In this document: positions 47,770-57,951 of the stretch, piece by piece
How the letters are laid out: the number at the start of each line of letters is the position of its first letter
Numbering within the stretch: position 1 is the stretch's first letter
Source: Phycisphaeraceae bacterium
Lineage (GTDB): Bacteria; Planctomycetota; Phycisphaerae; Phycisphaerales; UBA1924
DNA: 64,000 nucleotides
Direction: 5' to 3'
NCBI GenBank assembly: GCA_020639215.1
Contig: JACKHA010000012.1
Location: 23,854-87,853, forward strand
Position numbers and translations under genes: made by a program
Notes under the pieces: generated by a model
The model's database searches: none
The model's input: the letters and a program-made list of their open reading frames with translations, nothing else
What the model was told of the DNA's origin: nothing

Positions 47770-50019
47770 TCACGGCGCATCCCGCCACGGGCTCGCTTCA
47801 TCGGCGCGCCCCGCGGCCTCGTACAGGCGCACCACCGTCCGCCTCGCGTTCCGCGTGTACCGGTGCCCCGCCCCCAGCGATCGTGCAAGCCCCTCGGCCG
47901 CCCCGATCGCCAGCGGCAGGCCATCGTTGAATCTCCCGACCCGCAGGTAGTGCTGCGCCAATGTCACCATCGACACCAGCGTGTCGGCGTGCTCGGACCC
48001 CAGCGTCCGGCGTCGGGCTTCCAACACCTCGCGAAACAGCGCCTCGGCGGCCTGGTTGTCGCCCATCGTGGATCGCTGGATCGCCAGGTTGTTCGCCGCC
48101 GTCAGCGTGTCCGGGTGCTCGGGACCGAGTACCCGCCGGTACCCCTCGACGACCTCCTCGCCCAGTTGGCGGGCCTCGGCCAGCCGACCGTCCCGCTCGA
48201 TCGCGACCGACAGGCTCGAGCTGGCGGCAAGCGTCCGCGAGTCGCCTGGCAGGCCGCGTTTGCCAAGCTCGTACGCTTCCGTGAACACCGCGATCGCCTC
48301 CTCGGTGCGATCGAGGCGGTACAGCACGCTGCCCCGCTCGACCAGCGCCTCGAGCAGCATGCCGTGGTCATCGGGCAGCCGCGATCGAACCAGGTCGAGG
48401 GCCCGCGCCGCGGCGAGCAGCGCCTCGTCCTGGCGATCCTGGTCGCGCCGCAGCATCGACAACGTCCCGAGAATATTCGCGGCCTCCCGGTCCGGGACGC
48501 CGCCGCTATCGACCAGCGCGACCGCCCGCTCCAGTTGCGTCGAAGCCTCATCCAGGCGCACCACGTTGATGTACATCCGCCCGAGCGCCAGGCGGATCTT
48601 CGCCTCCACCTCCGGCGCAGCGGCCAAACGATCGCCCAGCCCCGCCGAGGCCCGCTCGAGCGCGTCGATCAGGCGGACATCCTCCTGCCCGGCTTCCCAC
48701 GGGTCGCTCAGCGACAGCAGGTCGTCGATGAAGAACGAGTTGAGCCCCGAGAGCGTCTCGATCTGGCGCTGCTTCTCGTCGCGCTCGCGCCGCACCTGCC
48801 CCAGCGTGAACGACAGCACCACGAGCGCCACGACCAGCAGCCCGACGAACGCCCCGATCCCGCCGACCAGCGTCCGGTTTGCCGACGCGAACTTCGTCAC
48901 GCGGTACGTCACGCTCGAACGGCGGGCCTCGATCGGCTCGCCTGCCAGATACCGCCGGATATCCGCCGCCAGTTCCGACGCCGACGCGTATCGCCGCCCC
49001 GGCTCCAATGCCATCGCCTTGGCGATGATCGTCGCCGCGTCCCGGTCGCACGCGGGGGCCGCCTGCTCGATGGGCCGCGGCCCGCGCTCGCGGATCAGAC
49101 GCATCGCCTCGAACAACGCCAGACGCTGGAAGTCGAACGGTGGCCCGCCCGTGACGAGTTCGTACGCGATCGCCCCGAGCGCGTACACGTCCGTCCGGGT
49201 GTCCACCGCGCTGGGGTCCGCCCCGACCTGCTCGGGCGAGAGGTACTCGAGCGTCCCGACGATGTGCCCCGTCGCGGTCCGAAGCGTCGCGTCGATCTCT
49301 CGCGTGCCGATCGTGCGGGCGATGCCGAAGTCCAGCACCTTCGGGCGACCCTCGGGCGTGACGATGACGTTCGCCGGCTTCAGGTCGCGGTGGATCACGC
49401 CGCGCTGGTGGGCGTGGTGGACGGCGCCGGCGATGTCGGCCACGAGCGCCATCTTGCGGCGCAGGTCCAGCCCGCCCGCGAACGCCGCCAGTGGGCGTCC
49501 CTCCACATACTCCATCGCCAGGTAGTGGCGCGGGTGCGGCCCGCTCGTGTCCGTGCCCGCCTCCAGGATCGTCGCGATGCCGGGGTGGTTCAGGCGTCCG
49601 AGCAGCTCGGCCTCCGCCGCGAACCGCGCGACCGCCCGCTGCGACATGCCCTCGGGGCGGATCACCTTCACCGCGACCTGGCGTCGCGGGCGGTCCTGAT
49701 GGGCCAGGTACACGATGCCCATCCCGCCCTCGCCGAGGCGGCGCTCGATCGTGTACGGCCCGATCCGCGTCGGCGTGTCGGCCCGGGCGATCGGCGTGCT
49801 CGAATCGATCCCTCGGCCCGGCGACTGGGCCAGGAACGACGTGGTACCGGCTGCGTCGGCCTTGATCAACGCCCGCACCTCGCTCGCTGCGTCCGGTTCT
49901 TCCAGCCCGAGACGATCGAGAAACGCTTCCCGCGCACCGACATCGAGCGAGATCGCTTCGTGGAACAGCCGGGCCACACGCGACTCCGTGATTCCGTCGC
50001 TTGTGTACCGATCGTCCAT
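47770..50019 (-). CDS. Membrane Ser/Thr protein kinase with C-terminal TPR repeats
   Basis: 749 aa. The Hanks-type kinase domain (about 85-350) has GEGGMGIVYLAH, VAVKVI, HRDLKPANV (near 208) and DFGIAR (near 228), so it should be active. A single membrane helix (about 382-406) follows, then TPR repeats (about 480-740) that would face the periplasm. This kinase-TM-TPR plan is common in planctomycetes, where it is thought to couple an external signal to phosphorylation. A perfect 26-bp palindrome lies 16 bases before the ATG, near the predicted transcription start. The upstream neighbour is convergent; the next gene is divergent. Confidence 0.93.
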   Translation of the reverse strand: MDDRYTSDGITESRVARLFHEAISLDVGAREAFLDRLGLEEPDAASEVRALIKADAAGTTSFLAQSPGRGIDSSTPIARADTPTRIGPYTIERRLGEGGMGIVYLAHQDRPRRQVAVKVIRPEGMSQRAVARFAAEAELLGRLNHPGIATILEAGTDTSGPHPRHYLAMEYVEGRPLAAFAGGLDLRRKMALVADIAGAVHHAHQRGVIHRDLKPANVIVTPEGRPKVLDFGIARTIGTREIDATLRTATGHIVGTLEYLSPEQVGADPSAVDTRTDVYALGAIAYELVTGGPPFDFQRLALFEAMRLIRERGPRPIEQAAPACDRDAATIIAKAMALEPGRRYASASELAADIRRYLAGEPIEARRSSVTYRVTKFASANRTLVGGIGAFVGLLVVALVVLSFTLGQVRRERDEKQRQIETLSGLNSFFIDDLLSLSDPWEAGQEDVRLIDALERASAGLGDRLAAAPEVEAKIRLALGRMYINVVRLDEASTQLERAVALVDSGGVPDREAANILGTLSMLRRDQDRQDEALLAAARALDLVRSRLPDDHGMLLEALVERGSVLYRLDRTEEAIAVFTEAYELGKRGLPGDSRTLAASSSLSVAIERDGRLAEARQLGEEVVEGYRRVLGPEHPDTLTAANNLAIQRSTMGDNQAAEALFREVLEARRRTLGSEHADTLVSMVTLAQHYLRVGRFNDGLPLAIGAAEGLARSLGAGHRYTRNARRTVVRLYEAAGRADEASPWRDAP

Positions 50020-50035
50020 CGCGCTTCCCCGGAAG

Positions 50036-50061
50036 CGGCAACGCCACGCGTGGCGTTGCCG
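50036..50061. promoter_or_regulatory. Perfect 26-bp palindrome at the 5' end of the kinase transcript
   Basis: CGGCAACGCCACG followed directly by its exact inverse complement, without spacer. It begins 16 bases before the kinase ATG. The minus-strand TACGCT at 50070-50075 puts transcription start about at 50062-50064, so the palindrome would be the first RNA bases or an operator at +1. Confidence 0.6.
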
Positions 50062-50069
50062 ACCGTCCG

Positions 50070-50075
50070 AGCGTA
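50070..50075 (-). promoter_or_regulatory. Putative -10 (TACGCT) of the kinase gene
   Basis: TACGCT on the minus strand, with the palindrome beginning eight bases downstream. Same hexamer as at gatA and the fructosamine kinase gene, but with a leader of about 43 bases. Confidence 0.4.
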
Positions 50076-50445
50076 CACGCCTCACGCGGCCTTGCGCGTC
50101 ACCGCCTGGTGCGTTGCCACCGCCGCCACCCCTCTTGCACGCGGGGATCGGGGCTGCGCCGGCGACACCTGGATGATGGTCCCCCTCCCGCACGCCCTCT
50201 CAGTGAGCGTTCCGATCCGGCTGGGCGTCGAGATCACGACGCGTGACAGACTCGAGGCCGCCACAGCGTCTCGTCTCGGGCCACGACCGACATCCGCCAC
50301 GCAAACCGCAGCGCCCGAGGCCCGATGCGCGTTCCTCGGCCTCACCAGCGCCGCCGATTGCCACCCCCACTTCTCCTGATTCTGGCGGGCTGCCATGGAT
50401 GCACAAACCACCTACCGTTCCGTCGGTATCACTCGCGGAGGCTCC

Positions 50446-51663
50446 ATGCGCAACCCACGCCCAAATGTGACACTGCTCGCCGCGATCTGTGCCGCGGTCG
50501 CAGGCGGAGCCACGCTGGCGTTCCAGCCATCCCCCAACCCGACGCCACCCGGCGCGGACGACCGGGCCGAATCCACTCCCGCCCACACGCTCCCCGCCTC
50601 CCCCGAACCCCCCGCCCCCGCGTCACCCCTCGCCGAGCCGGGCCCGGCCGACCCCTTCACCAGCCGTGCCGCGGCCGGCATGCTGAACAACATCGCTGAC
50701 CAGGGCGTCCTCGTCCCCGAGGCCGACTTCGTCAAGCGCCTGGCCGAAGCGGGCGCCTGGCTGCCCGCACCCGAGATCGAGCCTCTCTACCCCAACGCCC
50801 AGCGCTTCTACAGGGTGCCGGTACCCTCGACCCGCTTCTACGTCGTCGACGACGGCAGCGGCGACGACATCACGGTGCTCATCCCGCGTGCCGACGCCGC
50901 GGTCATCCGTGACATCCTCGCCCAAACCCTCACGTTGGAACCTCTCACCCCGGTCGCCCCGGAAGCCGGCACCGAGACCGACGCCGCCGCCCTTCTCCCC
51001 CCGCCGGGCCACGCCAGCCGCACCTTCGCCGCGTTCCGTGACGACATCCGCGCCGGCACCCTCACCTTCTCCGTCGCGTCTCCCCGCTTCTTCGGCCCGG
51101 ACGCCATCGCCATCCGCTTCATCGCCAACCCCGACCTCGAAGCCGGTGACGACGCCCACGACGGGCCCTCCTTTACCATCCGCGACGACGGCACCATCGA
51201 ACTCGCCAACGGCCAGGTCATCCGAGGCGACGGCACCGCCGCACACCCCTACGACATCTCCTGGGACCTGCTCGTCTCCGCCGAACGCGTCTACCAGCCA
51301 CGCCAGGGCCTGACCGACCTGCCCGACTGGGCCACGCAGTTCCACGGCTCGCACATCCGCCTCACCGGCCACCTGCTCAGCCCCCTCATGATGGACGACA
51401 CCGACCAGATCCTCATCATGCGCAACCAGTGGGACGGCTGCTGCATCGGCGTCCCACCCACCCCCTACGACGCCGTCGAGGTCGTCCTCGAGCGACCCAT
51501 CTCCCTCGTCCGCGAGCAACTCAACTACGGCACCATCACCGGCGTGCTCGAGGTCGACCCTTACCTGGTCAACAACTGGCTCGTCGGCCTCTACGTTCTC
51601 AAAGACGCCGACGTCGCCTCCGCCGGCGCCCGCAACTGGTCCCCCGCCGCCGTGCCGAACTGA
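50446..51663 (+). CDS. Secreted DUF3299-like protein
   Basis: 405 aa with a signal peptide (about 1-25) and a Pro-rich spacer to about residue 65. The C-terminal 130 residues resemble DUF3299: [20 protein letters not shown] and then [17 protein letters not shown] (near 331), where the family has a Cys followed by PPPP and a beta-strand. DUF3299 proteins are often exported, with no known activity. GGAG about five bases before the ATG at 50446 fixes the start over an upstream one. Role unknown. Confidence 0.65.
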   Translation: MRNPRPNVTLLAAICAAVAGGATLAFQPSPNPTPPGADDRAESTPAHTLPASPEPPAPASPLAEPGPADPFTSRAAAGMLNNIADQGVLVPEADFVKRLAEAGAWLPAPEIEPLYPNAQRFYRVPVPSTRFYVVDDGSGDDITVLIPRADAAVIRDILAQTLTLEPLTPVAPEAGTETDAAALLPPPGHASRTFAAFRDDIRAGTLTFSVASPRFFGPDAIAIRFIANPDLEAGDDAHDGPSFTIRDDGTIELANGQVIRGDGTAAHPYDISWDLLVSAERVYQPRQGLTDLPDWATQFHGSHIRLTGHLLSPLMMDDTDQILIMRNQWDGCCIGVPPTPYDAVEVVLERPISLVREQLNYGTITGVLEVDPYLVNNWLVGLYVLKDADVASAGARNWSPAAVPN

Positions 51664-52013
51664 TCCGCAACCTGTTCAGATTTCACGGTGCCACCGAGTC
51701 ACCCCGGCTCGGCGGGGTTATTCGGTGCGATCAACTGACAACCGTCCAACGCTCGGCATGGCTGCCGCTCGGGACCGCCATGCCAAGCGTGCAAACAGCC
51801 CGCCCCAAACACCAAGAACGCGCCCCCGCGAACGCGACGCGCAAGCGAGTGCGATCCACCCGCCGCCTCCATCCCGGACCTCGCGCTCAGGGCACCCTCG
51901 ATCCCCATTGCCGCGCCCCCAGATTCGTGGATTGCGCCCCAGCCCCGCACGATTCCCTTGGCCCGACCGCCCCTCCCGAGTACGCTGTCTGCCAGGGGTC
52001 GAAAGGGGTTGCC
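51664..52013. other. Intergenic, 350 bases
   Basis: No gene seen. A stem (51750-51762 with 51777-51789, GCTCGGCATGGC against GCCATGCCAAGC) may end the DUF3299-like transcript. TACGCT at 51981-51986 is the likely -10 of the next gene. Confidence 0.4.
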
Positions 52014-53720
52014 ATGCCGAATCGCACCAATCGAGCCGCGCCGCCCGCCTCGATCGCGGCCGCGCTCGCCATCGCCTTCCTCGTCTCCGCGGCCGGCGCC
52101 CAGACCCTCCAGGTCACCTCAACCACGCCGATCCGCCACACCATGGCCCCCGCCGGCGGCAGCATCGCCATCCACTTCGACCGCCCAATCGACCCCGCCT
52201 CCGTGACGCCCCAGAGCCTCTGGGCCTTCGGGCGCTCCAGCGGCCCGGTCGAGGGCCCGGTCATCGTCGCCGGCTCCACCGTGACCATCGCGCCGACCAA
52301 CCCGCTCGCCGCGGGCGAGGTCGTCACCGTCTACATGTCCCGCGACCTGCGCGCCCTGGACAACACGCCGATGCGCAACGCGGGCTGGTCGTTCCAGTTC
52401 ATGGTCCGCACGCGGCGCGCCGCCCTCGACTGGGCCCTGCTCGACACCATGACCACCCGCACCACGCCGGGCCAGACCACCCGGTCCTACGGCGGCGTCG
52501 CCTCCGACCTCAACAACGATTCCTTCATCGACATGACCATCGTCCACGAGGACACCGCCGACCTCCGCGTGTTCATGAACCGGGCTACCGGTGCCGGCAC
52601 CTTCGACCCGTTCCTCCAGCCAACCTTCGCCGTCGGCAACCGGGCCAGCCCCTCCGAGACCGCCGACTTCAACCGCGACGGCTTCGCCGACATCTGCGTG
52701 GCCAACATCGACGCCGACACCGTCTCCATCCTGCTCGGCAACGGCGACGGCACCTACCAGCCCCAGCAGTCAATCGCCGCCGGCGACGCGCCCCGCGGCA
52801 TCGCGGTCCTCGACGTCGATGGCGACGGCGACCAGGACGTGGTCAACACCAACGCCAACTCCGGCAACCTCAGCCTCACGCTCAACGACGGCACCGGCGT
52901 CTTCGGCCCCCCCACTTTCTTCGACAGCGGCGGCTCCGGCGAGTGGGCCCTCGGCGCCGCCGACATGAACGAGGATGGCCTGCTCGACCTGGTCGTCGGC
53001 GCCCGCACCAGCGGCCAGTTCATCGTCGCCACCTCGAACGGCGACGCGACTTTCACCATGATGCCCCCCCGCAGCGCGGGCGGCGGGCCCTGGCAGCTCG
53101 CCCTGGGCGACCTCGACGCCGACGGGCACATCGACATCGCCTCCGCCAACAGCCAGCAGAACCGCGGCGCCATCGTGCTCGGCGACGGGCTCGGCGGCCT
53201 CGGCACGCCGACCACCTACCCCACCGGCCCGTTCCCCCTGGCCACCGATCTGGGCGACCTCGACGGCGATGGCGACCTCGACTGGGACGTGTCGTGCTTC
53301 AGCGCCGACTTCGACTTCTTCACCAATAACGGCGACGGCACGTACACGTTCCTCCGCACGCTGCCCGCGCCCCGGGCCGGGTCGTGCACCCTGCTGTTCG
53401 ACACCGACAACGACCAGGACATGGACCTGGCCCTGATCGACGAGCTCGAGGACGTCGTGATCCTCTACCGCAACGACGCCTGCCACGCCGACCTGACCAC
53501 CGGCGCCGTCGCAGGCCAGCCCGGCTTCGGCCAACCCAACGGCATCCTGAACAACGACGACTTCTTCTACTTCCTCGATCGCTTCGCCGCCGGCGACGCC
53601 CAGATCGCCGACATGACCACCTCGGCCATCCCGGGCCAGGGCGGGCACGGCGTCGCCAACGGCGTCGTCAACAACGACGACTTCTTCTACTTCCTCGGGT
53701 TGTTCGCGGCGGGGTGCTGA
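52014..53720 (+). CDS. FG-GAP/VCBS-repeat surface protein with GC-dockerin tail
   Basis: 568 aa with a signal peptide (about 1-29). Residues 30-130 form an SbsA-type Ig-like domain ([33 protein letters not shown]). About 150-480 are FG-GAP/VCBS beta-propeller repeats with many Asp-rich loops ([24 protein letters not shown]). The last 80 residues are two dockerin-like units, each DLTTGAV...[13 protein letters not shown], ending in AAGC. Likely an adhesive or binding surface protein. Only member of the island on the plus strand. An AAAGGGG Shine-Dalgarno lies before the ATG at 52014. Confidence 0.88.
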   Translation: MPNRTNRAAPPASIAAALAIAFLVSAAGAQTLQVTSTTPIRHTMAPAGGSIAIHFDRPIDPASVTPQSLWAFGRSSGPVEGPVIVAGSTVTIAPTNPLAAGEVVTVYMSRDLRALDNTPMRNAGWSFQFMVRTRRAALDWALLDTMTTRTTPGQTTRSYGGVASDLNNDSFIDMTIVHEDTADLRVFMNRATGAGTFDPFLQPTFAVGNRASPSETADFNRDGFADICVANIDADTVSILLGNGDGTYQPQQSIAAGDAPRGIAVLDVDGDGDQDVVNTNANSGNLSLTLNDGTGVFGPPTFFDSGGSGEWALGAADMNEDGLLDLVVGARTSGQFIVATSNGDATFTMMPPRSAGGGPWQLALGDLDADGHIDIASANSQQNRGAIVLGDGLGGLGTPTTYPTGPFPLATDLGDLDGDGDLDWDVSCFSADFDFFTNNGDGTYTFLRTLPAPRAGSCTLLFDTDNDQDMDLALIDELEDVVILYRNDACHADLTTGAVAGQPGFGQPNGILNNDDFFYFLDRFAAGDAQIADMTTSAIPGQGGHGVANGVVNNDDFFYFLGLFAAGC

Positions 53721-53750
53721 GGCGAGGGTCACCGGCGGAAATCAACGAAC

Positions 53751-53779
53751 GAAAAAAAGCACGGCCCCGGGGGCCGTGC
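53751..53779 (-). terminator. Terminator of the PEP-CTERM gene at 53809
   Basis: On the minus strand, GCACGGCC-cccgg-GGCCGTGC is followed by TTTTTTTCG. It lies between two convergent stops. Confidence 0.8.
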
Positions 53780-53808
53780 CTTGGTGAAGTCTGTTGGCTC
53801 GGGTTCGA

Positions 53809-54513
53809 TCAGCGGCGCCGACGGGCCGCGCCGAGCAAGGCCAGACCCAGCAGGGCGCCGGAGGCCGGGGCGGGCACGACGGACAGATCGATGATGGCGA
53901 AGTTGCCGTTGCTGGAACCCGTGGACGTGTACCCGGAACCCCAGGTCGCCCCGAAGCGCACGCCGTAACCGGAGGCCGGTCCACTGGCAAGGGTGACCGC
54001 GTCGGTCGAGATGTTCGACCCGGTGGCGCCGTTATGGCGGATGAGGATCGAGAGGTTGCCACCGCTGTACAGGTACGGCGAGTCGAAGGCGATGTGGGGA
54101 CCGAACGCGTTCGGAGACCCGCCCGACGGGAGCGAACCGGCCGTCAGGGTGTACGAGCCGGAGCGGACCTGCGTCACCGCACCGACGATGTTGTTGGCAA
54201 AGACCGTCGTCCGGGCCGACGGGTCGACCGCGTCGGACAGGTAGATGTCATAATCGCTCCAAGTCATGTCGGCGGCGGGCAGGGGCGCGCCGGCGCTGGG
54301 CAGCAGGCGGAACGCCAGGCCGTTGATCTGCTGGCCGAGCACGCCGGCCAGCTCGTCGGCGTGGACGATCATCTGGTACGACCGGGCCGACGCGGCCAGC
54401 GGGCTCAGGAACGAGCCGTTGCCGGCGACCGCGGCGCGATCGTTGGGAATGACAACCGCCAGCGCCGAGGACCCGGCGGCCAGCACGATGGCAAGCGATG
54501 CAACAGTCTTCAT
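53809..54513 (-). CDS. Secreted paralogue A with PEP-CTERM tail
   Basis: 234 aa with signal peptide (about 1-19). The body ([58 protein letters not shown]) is the same domain as in the genes at 56783 and 57952, but the tail here is PEP-CTERM: VVPAPASGALLG, a hydrophobic helix and RRRR. The other two have the double GC-dockerin. Domain function unknown; it looks like a beta-sandwich. A GGAGGAGA Shine-Dalgarno lies before the ATG at 54513. TACGAT at 54571-54576 is the likely -10. A terminator follows. Confidence 0.85.
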   Translation of the reverse strand: MKTVASLAIVLAAGSSALAVVIPNDRAAVAGNGSFLSPLAASARSYQMIVHADELAGVLGQQINGLAFRLLPSAGAPLPAADMTWSDYDIYLSDAVDPSARTTVFANNIVGAVTQVRSGSYTLTAGSLPSGGSPNAFGPHIAFDSPYLYSGGNLSILIRHNGATGSNISTDAVTLASGPASGYGVRFGATWGSGYTSTGSSNGNFAIIDLSVVPAPASGALLGLALLGAARRRR

Positions 54514-54761
54514 CTCTGTCTCCTCCGGGGCAGGCCGCGCAGCTGGCGCGGCCCAATGCCCTCCGACAGAATCGTATCCGGCCGGAATCGGCGTTGCAAG
54601 GGGAATTGTGCGATCCAAGCCGAGGCGTGGCACGGGCTTGCGATCGGCAATCGGCGACGAGTCCGCCCGACTAACGACGCCGTGGCCGCGGTTAGGTTAT
54701 CGGTCGTTCCACCCGAAGCCGCGGGGCGTCCCGGTTGGCCACTCCCCGACCAAGGCGTCCT

Positions 54762-55670
54762 TCACATGGCCCCGCCCGCGAACACCACCCGCTCCTTCTT
54801 CCGCCTCGGGTCGGTCTCCGGCACGGCCGAGAGCAGCGACTGGGTGTAGGGGTGCCGGGGGTTCTCGATGATCTGCTCGCGTGGGCCGTGCTCGACGATC
54901 TTGCCCTTGTACATGACCGCGATGTCGCGGCAGACGTGCTGGATGACGGCCATGGAGTGGGAGATGAACAGGTAGGACAGGCCGAACTCCTTCTGGAGGT
55001 CGGTCAGGAGGTTGATGATCTGGGCCTGGATGGACACGTCCAGAGCGGAGGTGGGCTCGTCGCAGACGATGAACTTGGGCTGGAGGGCCAAGGCCCGGGC
55101 GATGCCGATGCGCTGGCGCTGCCCGCCGGAGAACTCGTGGGGGTAGCGGTCGGCGGCGGTGCGGGGCATGCCGCAGCGTTCGAGCAGGTTCTCGACCTCG
55201 TGGCGGAGTTGGTCTTTCGAGTCGATGAGCTTGTGGACCAGCAGGGGCTCGCCGACGATGGTGGCGATGCGCATGCGTGGGTTGAGCGAGCCGGCGGGGT
55301 CCTGGAAGATGATCTGCATGTCGCGCCGGAGGCGGCGGAGTCGCTCGCCGGAGGTGCGGAGCACGTCGGCGCCCTCGAACACAACCTTGCCGCTCGTGGC
55401 GGGGATGAGCTTCAGGATCGTGCGTCCGACGGTGGTCTTGCCGCAGCCGGACTCGCCGACCAGGCCCAGGGTGTGGCCCTGGGCGATGTCGAAGGAGACG
55501 CCGTCGACGGCCCGGACCCACCCGGTGACGCGCTGGAGCACCCCGGTGCGGATGGGGAAGTGGGTGTGCAGGTCGCGGACGGACAGCAGGGCATCGGCGG
55601 CGGAGCCCGCGCCAGCGGCGTCGGCCTCGGAGGCTGGGGTAGAGGCTGGGGTTGGGGTTTGGGCGGTCAT
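54762..55670 (-). CDS. Oligopeptide ABC transporter ATP-binding protein (OppF/DppF type)
   Basis: 302 aa with Walker A (GESGCGKTT), signature [15 protein letters not shown], Walker [13 protein letters not shown] and the C-terminal [18 protein letters not shown] of the OppF/DppF group. It would energise peptide uptake together with OppB, C, D and a binding protein, none of which is present here, so it is isolated. It lies inside the surface-protein island and is transcribed in the same direction as its neighbours. The ATG at 55670 starts with an Ala/Thr-rich leader of about 35 residues before the domain. Confidence 0.93.
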   Translation of the reverse strand: MTAQTPTPASTPASEADAAGAGSAADALLSVRDLHTHFPIRTGVLQRVTGWVRAVDGVSFDIAQGHTLGLVGESGCGKTTVGRTILKLIPATSGKVVFEGADVLRTSGERLRRLRRDMQIIFQDPAGSLNPRMRIATIVGEPLLVHKLIDSKDQLRHEVENLLERCGMPRTAADRYPHEFSGGQRQRIGIARALALQPKFIVCDEPTSALDVSIQAQIINLLTDLQKEFGLSYLFISHSMAVIQHVCRDIAVMYKGKIVEHGPREQIIENPRHPYTQSLLSAVPETDPRRKKERVVFAGGAM

Positions 55671-55754
55671 CGCGTGGCAGTGTAGGGGTGGGGGCACTCG
55701 GTGACCGCCGCGTGCGGGGCGGGCGTGACGCGGATCGCCCGGATTCGAGCCAGA

Positions 55755-55786
55755 ACGAAACGCCCCCGCGCGGGGCGCGGGGGCGT
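55755..55786 (-). terminator. Terminator of the gene at 55831
   Basis: On the minus strand, an 11-bp perfect stem (ACGCCCCCGCG and its complement, five-base loop) followed by TTTCGTTC, about 45 bases past the stop. Confidence 0.65.
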
Positions 55787-55830
55787 GGGTGGAGCGTTTG
55801 TGCCGGGCGATCGCCCGAAGCGTGCGAGGC

Positions 55831-56613
55831 TCAGCAGCCGGCGGAGAAGATCGCCAGGTAGTAGAAGAAGTCGTCGTTGTTGACGATGCCGTTGGGCACG
55901 CCGTAGCCGGGGGTTCCGGGGATGGCGGTGGTGGTCAGGTCGGCGGCGGGGTCGTTGTTGGAGAAGATGAACAGGTAGTAGAAGAAGTCGTCGTTGTTCA
56001 GGATCCCGTTGGGCACGCCGAAGCCGGGCTGGCCCGGAACGGCGGCGGTGGTCAGGTCGGGCTCGCAGGCGGGGCCGGGGTCGCCGGCCAGGGCGGTGGC
56101 GCGGACGGCCTGGGAACTGAACGAGAGGTTGGGGTACCCGAACCCGCCGTTCGGGAAGTCGGTGCGGACGTAGCCGGAAGTGAGCGTGGCGCCGGCGGGC
56201 GAGATCTTGTCGTTGGACAGGGCGTTGGACTCGACGACGACGTCCCCGACGACCCTGTACACGCCGGCGGGGATGTCAACGGGCTGGGCGAGGTTCTCGA
56301 TGAACCACTGGCCGCTGCTGGCCGAGGGGAAGGTGGGGCTGGTCGGGGTGACGGTGACGGTGGCGAGCTGGGCCTGGGTGGAGGCGTCCCAGAGGAAGAC
56401 CTGGTGGCTGGCGATGAGCCCGTCGCCCTCGACATCGATGAACCCGAGGGCCACAACGGTGACCGAGTCGGCGACGGTGAACTCGGTGCCGGCGACGTAG
56501 TTGCCGCTCGAGAACGCCTGGATGGTCGATGACGGCCCGGCGTCGACGAGCAGCTGCTGGGCGTTGGCGGCCCCGGCGAGGGCGGCGACGGCGAGGGCGG
56601 TGACGGTGCGCAT
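55831..56613 (-). CDS. DUF4082-like secreted protein with double GC-dockerin
   Basis: 260 aa with signal peptide (about 1-18). The body ([56 protein letters not shown]) resembles DUF4082, a beta-sandwich domain found in surface proteins. Two dockerin-like units follow: [20 protein letters not shown] and [20 protein letters not shown], each with NNDDFFYYL, ending FSAGC. TACGCT at 56666-56671 is the likely -10, with a leader of about 45 bases. GGAG precedes the ATG at 56613. A stem-loop lies past the stop. Confidence 0.85.
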   Translation of the reverse strand: MRTVTALAVAALAGAANAQQLLVDAGPSSTIQAFSSGNYVAGTEFTVADSVTVVALGFIDVEGDGLIASHQVFLWDASTQAQLATVTVTPTSPTFPSASSGQWFIENLAQPVDIPAGVYRVVGDVVVESNALSNDKISPAGATLTSGYVRTDFPNGGFGYPNLSFSSQAVRATALAGDPGPACEPDLTTAAVPGQPGFGVPNGILNNDDFFYYLFIFSNNDPAADLTTTAIPGTPGYGVPNGIVNNDDFFYYLAIFSAGC

Positions 56614-56725
56614 GTGGTCTCCTCCACGAACGGTCATGATCGGGCCCGAGTTGGCCCGTCGAACCAGCGTAGCCGACTTGCCCCGTGGGTCCAAGGCCAG
56701 AATGCGGCCCGCGCTGGCGCTGCGG

Positions 56726-56759
56726 AAATGAAACGCCGCCCGGCGCGGGCCGGGCGGCG
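56726..56759 (-). terminator. Terminator of the gene at 56783
   Basis: On the minus strand, an 11-bp perfect stem (CGCCGCCCGGC and complement, four-base loop) followed by TTTCATTTC, about 25 bases past the stop. Confidence 0.65.
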
Positions 56760-56782
56760 CGTGTTGGAACGCGTGGTGAGCC

Positions 56783-57673
56783 TCAGCAGCCCGCGCTGAA
56801 GATCGACAGGTAGTAGAAGAAGTCGTCGTTGTTCACGACGCCGTTGGGCACGCCGTAGCCCGGCACGCCGGGGACGGCGCCCGTGGTCAGGTCGGCCGCC
56901 GGGTCGTTGTTGGAGAAGATGAAGAGGTAGTAGAAGAAATCGTCGTTGTTGAGGATGCCGTTGGGCACGCCGAAGCCCGGGACGCCGGGGACGGCGCCGG
57001 TGGTCAGATCGGGCTGGCAGGTCGGCCCGCCGCCGCCGGTGGAAAGGTCGATGATGGCGAAGTTGCCGTTGCTGCCGCCGGTGGAGGCGTAGCCGCTGCC
57101 CCACGACGCCCCGAAGCGGACGCTGTAGCCCGAGCCGGGGCCGCTCGAGACGGTCACGGCATCGGTGCTCGTGTTGACGCCGTCCGACCCGTCGTGGCGG
57201 ATCTCGATCGCGAGGTTCCCGCCGGTGTACGCGAAGGGCGTCGTGAAGTCGATCACGTGCCCGAAGGCGTTGGGCGAGCCGCCGGCCGAGAACGAGCCGG
57301 TGGGGATCACGAGCGGGCCGGAGCGGACCTGGGTCTGCGCGCCGACAATGTTGAGCGCGAAGGTGGTCGACCGCAGCGACGGGTCGACGCAGTCGGAGAG
57401 GTAGATGTCGTAGTTAAGGTACGTGGTGTCGGCGGCCGGCCAAGCGGCACTGGCGGAGGGCAGGAGGCGGAACGAGAGCCCCGTGATGTCCTGCCCGACG
57501 AGGGCGGCGAGCTCGTCGGCGTGGATGAGCATCTGGTACGAACGCGCTGAGGCGGCCAAGGGGCTCAGAAACGAGCCGTTGCCCGCGACGCCGTCGCGGT
57601 CGTTGGGCACCACCACACCCAAGGCCGCGGAACTCGCGGCGAGGGCGACAATCAACGCGGCGCAGGTCTTCAT
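56783..57673 (-). CDS. Secreted paralogue B with double GC-dockerin
   Basis: 296 aa with signal peptide (about 1-18). Body residues 20-215 are the same domain as in paralogues A and C ([54 protein letters not shown]). Two dockerin-like units follow ([40 protein letters not shown]), ending FSAGC. The likely -10 is TACGAT at 57813-57818, with a long leader of about 130 bases. It lies in tandem with paralogue C. Confidence 0.87.
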   Translation of the reverse strand: MKTCAALIVALAASSAALGVVVPNDRDGVAGNGSFLSPLAASARSYQMLIHADELAALVGQDITGLSFRLLPSASAAWPAADTTYLNYDIYLSDCVDPSLRSTTFALNIVGAQTQVRSGPLVIPTGSFSAGGSPNAFGHVIDFTTPFAYTGGNLAIEIRHDGSDGVNTSTDAVTVSSGPGSGYSVRFGASWGSGYASTGGSNGNFAIIDLSTGGGGPTCQPDLTTGAVPGVPGFGVPNGILNNDDFFYYLFIFSNNDPAADLTTGAVPGVPGYGVPNGVVNNDDFFYYLSIFSAGC

Positions 57674-57951
57674 CTCGCTTCTCCCGTTCCGGGCCGGGCG
57701 ATTCGCCTCGGCCGGTCTGCCCACCGGTCGGGGCACCGGCGGAACGGGCACACGCCCCCCACCCCGACACCCCGACGTTCACGACGCGCTCCGAACCGGA
57801 CGCGTCCTGTTGGATCGTATTCGGGCCGCCACTTTGCCACAAGGCGAAGTTCGTGCGGGCCCATGGAATGGGCGGCCCGAGAACATCCGTGCCGTTTGGC
57901 GAAGGGTCGGGAGCCGCGGAGAACCGCCCTTCGGGGGCGATGGTGGAGCGC

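Larger units (their letters stand above)
50020..50445. other. Divergent promoter region, 426 bases
   Basis: No gene seen. It holds the palindrome at 50036-50061, an AGCGTA (minus-strand TACGCT) at 50070-50075, and TACCGT near 50414 facing the DUF3299-like gene. The rest shows no ORF or hairpin I trust. Confidence 0.5.
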
